From contig JALIRH010000007.1 in the NCBI GenBank assembly GCA_023055505.1, forward strand, positions 14,862,273 to 14,926,272: a stretch of 64,000 bases of DNA, written 5' to 3'. This DNA comes from Callipepla californica brunnescens. Its lineage: Eukaryota; Chordata; Aves; Galliformes; Odontophoridae. Shown piece after piece: positions 50,260 to 61,900 of this stretch. The position numbers and the translations under genes are program-made. Every line of letters starts with the position of its first letter. Position 1 is the stretch's first letter. The notes beneath the pieces were generated by a model. That model ran no database searches. It worked only from the letters and a program-made list of their open reading frames with translations, and was not told the DNA's origin.

Positions 50260-50315
50260 GCACAGAATGGCCAGGGTTGGAAAGGGCCTCAAGAGACCAC
50301 CGAGATCCATCGTAT
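50260..50315 (-). mobile_element. CR1 LINE 3' fragment
   Basis: 'cacagaatggccagggttgg' and 'aaagggcctcaagagaccac' match the inverted CR1 3' end, about 55 bases. It would lie in the 3' untranslated region of the small split gene. Confidence 0.75.
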
Positions 50316-50471
50316 TTACAAACTCTTGGAAATCTGATTTCCATTAGTCGTGACACTATCTTCTTTCCTGAAGAAGTCTGTATTCTTTCACCTTTTTAAC
50401 TCTTTTTAACTTTTTACTCATCAGCATTACTGACACAAGCATTTACTTCTCAGGTCACATCCCAACACAGC

Positions 50472-50605
50472 TTAAAGGGTCACGGAAAGTCTCTTCTGTT
50501 GAGCCAGTTGGTGTGTGCTGTAGCTGGAGAGGCTGATCCCAAACATACCCAGGAACAAGGCTGTCCGCTGCAGCAGTACATCTGATGAGTTGATAACTAT
50601 TTTTC
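50472..50605 (-). other. Exon C (terminal) of the small split gene
   Basis: Its coding part has 43 codons plus the end of a split Gly codon, then TAA. It carries the whole predicted membrane span. The acceptor has a CCCCCT run about 15-20 bases before the AG. Confidence 0.5.
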
Positions 50606-52756
50606 CTGCAGCTTGAGTCTAGGGGGAAAATGGGGCAAGTTATTATGCTGGTTCTGCTGACTTCAACTGAAAAGCTCCTAATTCAGTGATGCTCCCTAGA
50701 ATGTTAGTCATGAATTCAGGAAAGTAAGGCTGAAAGGGATCAGTAACATCTTTCTTTAGCTCCAGTTAGCACTGGACCAAACAGACAAGCTTTAACACGG
50801 GCTCTTCAAATCTGACAAAGCACCAGGAAATGCCAATCGAAGGAAAGAGAATGTTAATAAGAAATTAATTGCCCTAATTGAGGTATATGATACATGGACC
50901 AAGAAGAAGAAACATAATTGCATGCGTTCTCTATTAAATAAAACTTAATTTCTTACACATACTGACTCTGCGAATTAAAACACATTGGGCATCTTTGTAG
51001 TTGTGGCATTTCTTACACTGAAAGATGACTTAAACAAAACCTTCACTCTTCAAGCTTTCCTTTGAACTCAGGGGACATAAAGTGCAGCACCACTGAAACG
51101 ATTCACAAAGTTCTCATTTCAAGAAACCTAAGATTCACTTTGAGGTTCTATGATGTTTTCTGTGTGAGCTTAAGTAATCAGAGCTCAGTGCTCAACTGCA
51201 ATTAACAGCGTGGCTACTTCAGCAAGAGCATCAACACAAACAAAAGCAATTCCAAATAACATCCCTGTGCAAGTTGATATTGAAAGATACACAGAGAGGT
51301 ATGAAAGAAGTTAGAACTGAAACACAGTATGCTTAGCTCAGCTATATCAACACTCAGCCACCACAGACTACAATTCTGAATACAGATAACATCACTGAAC
51401 AGCTGTCAGATTACCCAACAGAAGAATACAAGCACTGTAAATATCAGAATACAGCATACAATAAGGAATATACCCTTCTTCACAATATCTTTCCCATGAG
51501 TGTTTTACTCTCAGTTATTTACTTGATTTTAAATCATTTTCTCGTCTTATTTCTACTTCATTTAGCAATCAAGACTCATAAGGGAACAGAGATATCTGAA
51601 ATGCTCATCACCAACACTGGAGAAGACCTCCAAGATCATACAGTCCAACTGTTCACATAACACCAATATTTCCACACTAAACTATGTTTCCTAGTAGAAC
51701 ATCTATGTTTCCTGAATATTTCCAGGTAGAGTAACTCCACCACCTCCCTGAGGAAGTCAATACTGTTGGAGGTTTCTTTATCATCCTTCCATCCCTATCT
51801 ACAAGGGAGAAGTCCTTCACTCTGAGTGGTGAGACACTGGCACAGGCTGACCAAAGAAGCTCCATCACTGCATCACTCCATCGCATAAACTCCACCACTG
51901 AAGGTGTTCAGAGCCAGGTTGGATGGGGCAATGGACAACCTGATCTAGTGGAAAGTGTCCCTGCCTGTGGTAGGGAGGGGCTGGAACTAGATGGTCTTAA
52001 AAACCCACTCCAAGCCAAACCACTCTATGATTATGCGGTCATAATCATAGAAAATGGTTGAATTGTTTTACAGAGAACTTATAACAAGTTCTCTGGAGCC
52101 CCACCATTCTCATTCCTATTAATGTTTTCCTACTGCCCCAAACACACAGTCACTGCAATCTAAAATAATGGAGAAGTAGTTTTAGTTTAAGCACTGCAGA
52201 AACACAAGCTCCTTCCAAGTAACCTGCACTTGGTATTCCAGCATGATATTAATTATCAAGAATTATCATAATTCATTTACTTTCCAGCAGAGGCTTAATT
52301 AAGACTTCTTTGAGTTTTTATGAATGTTAACCCAACAGAAGCCGGGCTCCCTTGGGTTGGTCAGGCAATAATTTGAAACAAAATCAGTCTAATCAAGAAA
52401 AACACTGGTATTTCAAAGATCTAATTAAAAGCAGAAATAAAGTCAGAGTTTTCATACCTGCAGCAACCTTATATACCCAGGTGTCATTCTCCGTAGAGGG
52501 ATAACCATTATTTCTAAGTCTCTGTTGAACTTCAGTCCCTGCAATTTTAGAACACAAAACATTACTAATTCCCAGGGATTTTTTACATTAGCCTCCAAGT
52601 GAAACAGAAGATTAAATATAACATGCTTTGTTGGAGTGCCAGAATACTCCAAGAAGCAACAGATGCAAACATTTTCTCCTTACCTGGTGCTCTTTTCCTT
52701 CTAAGTTCCTTAAATGCTACCATCCTACTCATATATAAAGCCCAGCTGAGTTGCAT
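50472..52756 (-). CDS. Small three-exon gene: single-span membrane protein, COX7A-like?
   Basis: Three - strand blocks join in one frame: exon A 52756-52684 (donor CCAG|GTAAGG), exon B 52538-52458 (acceptor TCTAAAATTGCAG, donor GCAG|GTATGA, 81 bases) and exon C 50605-50472 (acceptor CTCAAGCTGCAG, stop TAA). Both introns (145 and 1852 bases) are phase 1. In-frame ATGs lie at 52756, 52732 and 52723; the last has the best Kozak context and gives 84 residues: MVAFKELRRKRAPG, then TEVQQRLRNNGYPSTENDTW, VYKVAAG, KIVINSSDVLLQRTALFLG, MFGISLSSYSTHQL and a basic tail ending LSVTL. The N-terminus is basic and one membrane span covers about residues 57-75. The pattern D-x-LL-x-R, then L, G and Y at fixed spacing, resembles COX7A subunits of mitochondrial cytochrome c oxidase, which have a similar length, but the PxHLKGG motif is not clear. 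The structure is seen; the identity is a guess. An upstream 5' untranslated exon is possible, and a recent pseudogene cannot be excluded. Confidence 0.5.
51612..51770 (-). mobile_element. CR1 LINE 3' fragment in intron
   Basis: 'cactggagaagacctccaag', 'atcatacagtccaactgttc', 'accaatatttcc' and 'taactccaccacctccctga' form an inverted CR1 3' part, without a clear octamer tail. It sits in the second intron of the small split gene, on the same strand as the gene. Confidence 0.8.
51800..52048 (+). mobile_element. CR1 LINE 3' end in intron, opposite orientation
   Basis: 'gagacactggcacaggctg', 'agccaggttggatggggcaa', 'aacctgatctagtggaaagt', 'ggaactagatggtctt' and 'cactctatgattatgc' form a CR1 3' end in + orientation. 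Its 5' end faces the 5' end of the copy at 51,612-51,770. Confidence 0.9.
52458..52538 (-). other. Exon B of the small split gene
   Basis: 81 bases between a pyrimidine-containing acceptor and a consensus GTATGA donor. It encodes 26 full codons (TEVQQRLRNN to YKVAA) with split Gly codons at both ends. Another frame (GLKFNRDLEIMVIPLRRMTP) is also open, but does not join exons A and C without a stop. Confidence 0.5.
52684..52756 (-). other. Exon A of the small split gene
   Basis: The frame is closed by TGA at 52765-52763, so translation cannot start above 52756 unless splicing enters here. A possible acceptor (AAGCTTTGCAG) lies just above, near 52782. From ATG 52723 the exon holds 13 codons plus one base, rich in Lys and Arg. 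Confidence 0.45.
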
Positions 52757-55519
52757 AACCTGTCACATGTGATCCATCTGCAAAGCTTAGGTGTTGGCAG
52801 AGGCTGCAAGTATCTTGCCTGAGGCTAGGTATGTCTGCAATATTAGAAAGCTCTCTGGGAATGTCTGAAGCTCATTAAGAAAGAAAAGCAACAGCTGACC
52901 TCTTTAAGAACAAAAAGGCCTAAGCCTGTTTTATAGATAGCACTGAACATGAGAAAGAGGTCATTACAGCATTTTGTATCATAGTCTGACAATGCAAATA
53001 GGATTGGATTGCTTTTATGTGACTTAAAGTATACATTTATATCCATAGGACAACCTGTGTAGGAAGCTTAATTCGGCCATGACCCAAGTTGAAGGGATGT
53101 GTTAATAATACAGCAGGGTTATTTGAAGGCACATTTAAAAATAAGCTCTTTCTTCTCTGGTAGTGATCTCCTTTACCTGGTATTATGCATATTCTTGCCT
53201 CCTTTTTAAACTGCTGAGACTTTACCTCTAGAAAATACCTACTCTAATATTTATTTTTACTATTAGTACTGCTTTCTCCTAACTGTGATTCCTTTGCAGT
53301 GAGCTTGGACCCAGTTCAGCTTCTGGGGTGGTAAAATCTGATCTACAAAATAAATTTCTCCTTCTTGAAGAAGCTTCCATGGATAGACTTTAATGAGAAA
53401 ACCCTTCTTTTTCACTATCAATATATGCAACCTTGAGTGAGGATAGTAAGGCACAATTCAGCTCCAGTTACAGTCACACTTCTAAAGATGCAGGGTAAAT
53501 CTTCAGGAGCTGTCAACTAGCACAGCACCAGCGTGCTCTGTGAGCCCACATCAGCGTTCATCAGAAGTGCTCAGCAGAATGGTGCTGATTTACACCCCTC
53601 TGGGCTCTTCACTATAGCATTCCAAAGCTCTCCAAGTCATGTTCCTGCCTAAACCAGCAGAAAATGAAAGGTTTCTATGTGGAGAAACAGTCTATATTAG
53701 ACATTCCACAGTGATGCCAGTTATCTAGAATTATTGTAACTCATTTACTTTTCAGCAGGTACTTAAAGTTCTAGAAAGGAAGGATGCTGCTTTATTCTGA
53801 GGCTCTGGCTTGTGGGCAGATTTAACCTTTCTTTTGCCACACCATATTTATTCTGTATGAACTCTGTCAACATCTGTGAAGTTATTTCTTATTTGCTGAA
53901 AAGTTAAGGCAAGCTGCACTAGTTCTATAGCATAGCTTAAATAATAATCAGGAGATTGGGAAATTGCTCATTTGGGCCTTTTAAAATACACACTTGAACA
54001 GTGGTCCCATGCTACACTGCTGCATACCTCAAATGTAGGAAATATTGCATTAATGAGAAACAATCACAGAAAGACTTCTTCCTGATTTGGGTTCACATTA
54101 TCATAACCAGAGACACCACTGCAGCACAGTGCATTAGTGAATGTAAGTCACCGAGCCCGTACAAACAAGTTTGAGATTAAAATCTACACTGGAAAAATGT
54201 AAAGGCTTTTCCTCTTGTTCCTCTTTGTCACAGTATGCCAAGCATTATCCTTTCTGTACAAGAAAAGCACCCAGGATTGCTTCCCAGAGCAGGCTCTGAA
54301 AGCCTCAGGCTCTGCGTTCTTATGGAAATGTAAAGTATACATATTTTTTCCCTTATATTTCCTGTCTCACTCATATTCAAAGCATTATCACAATTTCAGC
54401 AGAGTCAAGAATATATTAGTAATAATGTTCATACCTGGGTGTGTGAGTTTTTCAGTTCAGAGAATGGCAGCAGAAAGGAGGGTTTCCTGGGTGTAGAGTG
54501 CATACCCAAAAAGAACAGTACCCAGACAAAATAATGAAGGTGGACAGTATATTTTTGTATAGCTTACCCCGATGGTATAAAGACAACTGGTAAATTAGGA
54601 AGGGCTCACCTATCACTGACAGCCAAAGCTCACCCAGAACTCCACAGAAGAGGGATCTCCAACAAGAAAACCTTCCCTAGCAGTGGTCAGCCCTTAAATG
54701 GGGTCGGGGAGAGGTGGAGCCAGATTCTACCCCTTCTGGTCACACAGGTGCATTGCCTTCACCTGTGCTCCTGCAGCTGACTCAGTGCTCACCTCAGGTG
54801 ATCAATCAGTAGTTCAGGCCATGATTCAACAGTTCCCATACACAGGGGCACAGTGTTCTGACAGGGAGAACTTCCTATCCAGCATCTCTGTGCTGAAAAG
54901 GACAGGGAAACAAGATGCCTTGAATGCCACAGATCTTTTAAAAGTTATTTCCTGGCCGTGCTCAATGTAGTGAAACAGAAGAATGTCTTCTGTAATTGCA
55001 GGTGTTACCAAAACCTGCCTGACTTTCCCAAGGTCTCTGAAAGAACCGCACGCCCGGCTTCTATGTTATTTCAGTTCTTTGAACAAACAGAAGTCTGCCT
55101 CAGTTCCTTTGGAAGTTCACATAGCAGAAAGGAACCATAACTGCCACATCAGCCAGAAGTTCTGCAGAGCTGCATGTCCCCTCCACAGACATCCCTGGGT
55201 CGGGCCGAGGGAGCAAGACAACCTGAGGCAGCACACGGCTCTTGTTACAAGAGAGGTTTGCTCTCTTGGCAAATGCACGAGGATCCTGCTAGCAGAGCAG
55301 ACTGCTCATCTCATTCATCTACTGGTGCCTTCACAGCTTGACAGACAGTTTTTTAACGGGCAACAGACAGGCACAAATGCAAATGACATGCTGACATCCT
55401 CCCTTCCCTCCCCATCCCAGAATTAAAGGTGAATAATTCTTTGGCCCAACCCGTATCTACAACCTTGTGTTCTATTTCCATTAAGAAGAGAAATCAATGA
55501 TGAAACTAAATGTCTCTTG
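52757..55519. other. Upstream flank of the small split gene
   Basis: AT-rich, with no CpG island and no clear promoter. On the - strand, donor-like sites occur at 53176 (ACCAG|GTAAAG, after a 34-base block with an AG before it) and 54429 (CCAG|GTATGA), which could belong to untranslated 5' exons. The + frames at 54698-54970 and 54983-55426 (147 codons) have no recognisable family and no splice support. Confidence 0.4.
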
Positions 55520-55680
55520 CTATAAACCCATGCCTTCAGGATGACCACTCTCCTGAAGTAATGACACAGGTTTAACTGGGACCTGCTCTAACTCCTGCTG
55601 GTGGTTTTTGCTCATGATGTTGCTACTGCTGAGCACTTTGTGCTGTCGATGAGCTGCATCCTCACCTATTGGTACACTCT
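55520..55680 (-). other. Candidate 3' terminal coding exon
   Basis: On the - strand a branchpoint-like CCCTAAT and a good acceptor GATTTGCTTTCAG precede a frame of 52 codons (after a split codon) that ends in TAG at 55522-55520. It reads SVPIGEDAAHRQHKVLSSSN, then IMSKNHQQELEQVPVKPVSL and LQESGHPEGMGL: hydrophilic, with mixed charge and no low complexity, more protein-like than other frames nearby. The phase is 1, the same as in the small split gene just downstream, but its stop codon means it would be an alternative ending or another gene. I saw no clear poly(A) signal below it and found no preceding exon. Confidence 0.3.
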
Positions 55681-57799
55681 CTGAAAGCAAATCATTAGGG
55701 CCCCAGACAATGGTAAGAAAAGAGGGCAAAGACATGTGGAGGCAGCAGCCACTTCCCACAAGAATACACCACTGCCATTTTGAAAGTAATTCAAATATTT
55801 AACTGGAGAACTACTTTCCAAAATTCACCACCCTTACGCAGGCCTGGATGGAGGAATATGGCCAGGATTCTGAAGTCACAGATGGCTTCCACTTCACTTT
55901 TCCTGAAACAAACGTAACTAAAAACACCAGCTCTTCAATGGTAACAGGATTAGACCCCACTAGCTCATAGAAGAGAACCACGGTCCTTACAATCCATTTA
56001 GAAACAGGTGGGTGCCAACAGATGGAGGAGCGCAGGGAAACAAAGAGAATATAGTGCTTGGCATGCGAGGCAATGTTCTCAGCTCACTCACAGTCAGACT
56101 GTTTCCAAATTTTTGTAGGCGTTGCAGCAAAGCACGGTGTTAAGGAGGGATCTGAAGGTGGTTAATGAATTTTAAGATGATGAGACAGGCAAGGAACAAT
56201 GTTATTCTATTGTTGCATTACACTACTATCATTGTGGAGCACGGAATGAGGGAGCTGTATTGGAAAATGTCGCTGCAGAAGTAAGAAATGCTGTCAGTAA
56301 GAGAGGACTGGGACACTGTGGATGAGCTGAGGCATAGATCGCCAGCTGTAGACAGTTCAGACCTCAAAGTCATCTAAGGTTACAGATAGACAGTAGTGAG
56401 AGACTGTTGCTGAGGCTTATGGAGTTACCAATGAAACAGCATAAACTACTCATTTATTTCTTGCTGTGAATTGACTAGTTCACTTCCCACAGCTCCAGTG
56501 CCAAGCGGTTACTCCTGTATTTGCAGCCTGCCTACCCACATTGCTTTGAAGACATCGAAGGACAGAATAATAGAAACAGACAAAAATTTAACAGCAAAAA
56601 TCCCCCCATGTAACAGCAGAAAATCACGCTAATTTTTGCTACAGAGAAAGGAGAACTTCTGCTGAGACAGAAAATTGTATGTTAGAAATTACTGCAGATT
56701 GTATCTGTTAGAAAATGCATAAAAAGAAAACAAAGGAGAAAAAAAGAAGTGGCTCAAAAGACCTCTGAGAGACCTTACTGTGATGCCATCGTGGGAACAG
56801 GAAAAGTGATCCTGGAACTTTATTTTTTTAAGTATTTCCAAGGAAAGATAGATAAGCATTGCTGTCACTGGCAGTAGCATAAACACATCACAAATGCATA
56901 AATCCTCTGGCATGTGTTTCTGGTCTAGATTCCTCTCTGCTAACTTAGACCTGTATAGCACAGATGTCTGTCTCTGTACTAGCTGCTCAAAACAAGCCAT
57001 TGCCATTTTCCTATTTTAGATATTGATGTTGTAAAGGAAAAGAAGTGGAGATGGGTAATACAGTGAGATGATGCAGCAAGTTCAGACGTAGACATCAACA
57101 GTCTATATGCAGTTGCATGGATTGCTCTCCATTGATTAAAACAGGGGAGTTCAAACTAAACCTGGCATAGTACCTGAAGAAATTATGCAAGATTATCTTG
57201 TTCAATCTTGCAAAAGGAAGGCTGGGATGGATTCAGCTACTTCCTATAAATACAAAAGGGAACAAATACCAGAGGAAGTGGAATGCTCCTTAGGCCAAAG
57301 GCTAATACAGCACAAACAAATACAGCCTTGAGGAGATTTGGTATGGAAAAGAAAGAAGGTGGCTTCTGATGAAGCATGGGTTTCTGAAACTTTACAAGAG
57401 AGAAAGCAGGTAAAATAGTTCTAACACATAACTTGCCTTTTCTTCTGTACCCCAAGACCTTATGGTGTAACATGGAAAGCTCATGTAGTGTAACAAAGCA
57501 GGTGCATAAATGTGTAGTAGATACCTGCTTCACTATTAGCTGTGTTAAACCACAGACACTGGGGACCATGTGACGAAGCAGATTCTTTGGAACACTGCTA
57601 CTACTACTGCAGTGCCTAGCAGTAAAGAGCTGACAGTTTAAAAGCATTCAGAAAAATTACTCTTAGATGCGTAATAATAATAATACAAGATGTAGCAACA
57701 AAATAACTCATCCTCATTCTCCATTGTACTACACTGAGCTTCTATAGAACAGCATTCAATTGAAACAGTCCAGGCAGGATTACATGCACACTGTAATTA
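55681..57799. other. Intergenic; open - frame at 57.2-57.6 kb
   Basis: Mostly AT-rich. The - strand frame 57647-57237 (136 codons) contains a strong acceptor-like run (CTTTCTCTCTTGTAAAGTTTCAG near 57405-57383) before a hydrophobic stretch (LLKAVFVCAVLAFGL) and a stop. Without a known family or partner I leave it uncalled. Confidence 0.4.
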
Positions 57800-58905
57800 G
57801 CTGCCTTCCTACCAAGTCTTCCTCAGGGCACAAGAGCTCTCCATCCTGAGGTGTAGGCAGTCAGGAAAGAAAGGCAAGAGACTGACATGGCTGAACTGGG
57901 ACCCACTGGTCAAACCAAAGAGCAAGATGCACAGGAAGCGGAAACAGGGACAGGTAACCTGGGAGGAGTATAGGGATGCTGCTCGGATGTGTAGCGGGGG
58001 AGTAAGGAAGGTCAAGGCCCAGCTGGAACTGAACTTGGCAAGGGGTGCAAAGAAGGATAAGAAAGGCTTCTACTGTTATGACAACCAGAAAAGGAAAGTC
58101 CAGAGTGTGCCCTCCTTACTCAGCAACAGCCAGGCAAGGAGAACACATTTTTGCCTAAATCTTCAGAAGTGACTGCTTTACACACAGCCCTTGAGTGGAT
58201 GGTTGAGAAGGTGGGAGCTGTGGGGGCAATTCCTGAGGGAACTGGCTGACGTAGTCACCAAGCCTCTCAGCGGTATTTGAAAAGTCACTATGGTTCAGGT
58301 GAAGTCCCTGGTGACCGAACTAAGGGCAATACAGCTCCTGTTTTTAAGGATATAAAGGATGAGCCGGGGAACTACCAACCTTTCAGCCTCACCTCCTTGC
58401 CAGGGAAAATCATGGAGCAGATCCTCCTGGAAGCTGTGCTAAGGCACACGGAAGAGAGTAAGGTATTCTGGGATAGACAGTATAGCTTAACCACAGGCAG
58501 GTCCTGCCTGACCAACCTTGTTGCTTTTAATGATGGAGTAACTGCATCACAGGACAAGGGAAGAGCCACTGATGTCATCTATCTGGACCTCAGTGGCCTT
58601 TGACACAGTCTCCCATAACATCCTTCTCTCCAAATTGGAAAAATATGGATTTGATGGGTGGACTGTTCAACAGATGAGGAATCGGTTGTGAGATTGTACC
58701 CAGAGTGGTGACTCAATGTCTGCATGGAGATCAGTGATGAGTAATGTCCCTCAGGAGTTTGTCTGGGACTGATAGTCTTTAACATCTCCATCAATAACTC
58801 TGACAGTGGGATCAACTGTGAGTTTGAGCGGGGTGGGGCTGGATGATCTTTTAAGGTCCCTTTCAACCTAAGTCATTCTATGATTCTATTATTCTATGGT
58901 TCAAA
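57800..58905 (+). mobile_element. CR1 LINE with broken ORF2 remnants
   Basis: The best-preserved CR1 coding sequence in the window, in + orientation. 57927-58172 reads like the linker before the reverse transcriptase (VTWEEYRDAARMCSGGVRKV, then AQLELNLARGAKKDKKGFY). 58277-58603 covers the first reverse-transcriptase motifs ([46 protein letters not shown], close to the YLDL(C/S)KAFD active-site box). A frameshift after YLDLSGL breaks the frame; [10 protein letters not shown] continues in another frame. Further deletions lead straight to the 3' end 'ggatgatcttttaaggtccc' and the tail 'cattctatgattctat'. It is dead. Confidence 0.95.
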
Positions 58906-61900
58906 AGAATGTAGCAGCAGTACATGTTGATGAAGTTCTCCTTCATGCCTTTATAGGTTGGCAAGTAATCCAATACAGCCAACACTGACACTGGACATTT
59001 AAAATGACAAAGATAGATGATAAAGTCAGTGTCTATATTGTCTTTGGTAGAATCACCAGCAAATAGTGTGGTCAGGCTCACACAGAGGCTTGCCAGGCAG
59101 CAGGATTTCTGATGTAGTGCATTTTGTTCAGAGAGAACTGTATCTTGAGAATCCAAATTCTTCTCCTATGTTATTCTTTGTGACTTCTCTGCTTCATACC
59201 AGTCCTGAAGATTAATTCACCTGGTTTGGATTGTCTCTTCCTGCCTCTCCTGCTGAACACTGAACCACAAGGACTCATCCCAAAGGGCTGTTGGCATAAG
59301 GTGATCCATTAAAGGGTTCTCAAAGCTTAGGATCACCAAATGCTGCTTCTCTTAGATTCTGAAGAGAGGCATTGGTGTCTTTGAACTGTGCTTTTTACCT
59401 CAGTTCCCAGCTAGCGGATCTCAGTATCTTGGATCCCATTTCCCTCACTCAGTGGAGGTCTTTGAAGAAGGAAAACAACACTGAGGTTCATGGAGTGGCC
59501 CACTACCCATAGAAAAGTCAACTAATGAGAATGACTGAATTTAACAGGCTACAGGAGGAGGTGTACAGTGTAACAGAAAGCACAAATACAGCATCTTTCG
59601 GGCTCCCACCTCCCAAGCTCCATCATTCAGCCACTGCCCTGCAGAATGTGGCCAGTTCTGTACAATCAGTTTGAGTGAATAAACTCACTGTCTTTTTTTC
59701 TGCAGCTAACATGTACAGTAGTACAGAAATATTTACTCATTTTACAACTGAGGATCAAAAGGACTTAACCAAAATGAAAAAATACCAGAAAACACAAAAT
59801 CAACAGAATAAGCAAAAGACAGAGAGAAGCTTGTCCACCTTTGCTGTGCAAGTGATATTGCAACACAAATACTTTCCTGTTCTGTTTTCTGCTTTGAATC
59901 CACTCCTGAATGGATAATAACGGAATACTTGGCTGTCTTTTTTAAACAAGAGCTTTATGGCTTGCTGCTTTTAAGTTACCAGAGATGCTGGGCTGTTCTC
60001 ACTGGCCTGGGAATTACCTGGGTGGAAAGATTTATCTACATCATTTTGGGAAGGTTCTTATTTGACAAGATAGCCCTTAAACCATTGACACAGTGAAGAG
60101 ACTTCCAGTGGAGGTCCTGGAGGTCCCAGTTAACCCTGGAATGAGGATTGTAATGCACTGTCTTGCAACAGTCCCACTATTCAGAGCACATGTCAAACAC
60201 TTCACAAGGTAGCGCAATGGAAGCACATACAGTGCAATGCTGACAGTTTGTGAAGAAGGTGGGCATATTCATACACTGTATTCTTCAACTTCTGTCTCAC
60301 TGATCTGGCTAGGGAAACTTAAGGCAGATGTATGGATCTACCTGAATACACAGCACTCACAAGACACTTCCTTACTCAACAGCACATTCAGAAACAAGGC
60401 ATTAGGCTCTTTCCTGCGAAGAGCCTGAAACGTCCACTTAGAAAAGATGGAGCAAAGAGGGGGGAGCTTGTCAAGGAACAAGGCACGTCCCCTCACTCTG
60501 CTCTCCTTCCCAAAGTCCACTAGACTCCATCAACCTCAAGACACCCACCACATATTTGCTCCTGTGCCAGGCTGAATTCTTGGCTAGACCAATGCTCACT
60601 GGGTGTTTGTCACTGTGAGAATCAATACGAGATACTTTATTACAATCTGTGATGAGAACATGAGAACTCTTCATGTTGTGTCCTTTGTTGTCTGCGTGAT
60701 AGGAAACTCAACTGTCAGATTCCACAGTCTCATAAAGTTCCCTCGCTTCATCTGCAGAGGGTCTCGGATTATGAGGGGCTCCATCACACAGTGTTCCACA
60801 TCTCTTCTGCAGCTTGAAAACAAACAGCTGTACTGACCTGCTGGGTTGTTCCTTATCTGATGCATGTATTCACACAGCCCAGAGCCTTTGGAATTTGAAG
60901 CATTTGTAAGAAACAGGACAGATCATTCCTACCAGGTCTATACTGCTGCTGAGAACTTGTCCTCATCAGTAAATCCATATATATGAGCAGATGCATGTGC
61001 AGCTACTGAGCAGGGCTCTTTTTCATCCTCCTCTACATCCCACACTGACATCCTATTACACATATGGAAATCTTCAAAGTGAATCACACAAATGAGAAAT
61101 AAAAAAAATAAAAATAGCCTTCTGGCATGTAATTCCAGAAGTGCAGGTATTTGGGTGTGTTAGCTGTGAAATCTCTTGTGATGCCTGCAAACGGAGGCTT
61201 GAGAAGAACTGTTGTACTTTCCATATAAGAAAGACCCTAATATACACTAAGTCCTGTACTTAGTCCATACTATGCCATCTGTAACTTGCTTTTCTGTAGC
61301 TAAGGGCACTTCTAATTTCTCTCAAGAGCAGAGCCATAATATGAAAAAATACCTACAATAAGGATGCTTGGGCTAGTAGGACTTTTGAATGGAAAAGGTT
61401 TTATTCTAAGATAATATGGATACATTCAAATCATGACCATAACTTTAGTTCTGCTCCTAAAGCGCCGATTTACAACAGAAGCACACAGCTCCATCAACCA
61501 TTACACTGGTACTCCTCTGCTCTTTTCAAACACTGTTTCCAGATATTCAAAACGTGTGGGTTATTATATTCCATATGGTTTTATAAATTGAGTCATAAAT
61601 CCTACAAAGACAGTTTGTAAGGGGTTTTTTTGGGTTGTTTTTTGTTTTTCTTCAAACTCCAACTCCAAAGCACCTGACCTACCTGATAAAAGCTGAAGAA
61701 TATCCTTCGGGAAGGCCTGCCCTATCACAGGAACAATGAATCTTGAGCTATTCTGAAATGCACAGCTTTATAAAAATTCACCATTACTGCACAAATAAAT
61801 GTATCAGAATGTCAAGAAGTCCTAAATCATACATGCCCATCCCACTAGGTTTCTGATTTTCTTGTAAACATTTACATATATATGTTTTGTTGCTTACCTA

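Noticed and set aside
54983..55426. 147-codon + strand frame
   Set aside because: No domain, no good Kozak context or splice partner; a length expected a few times by chance among all frames of 64 kb.
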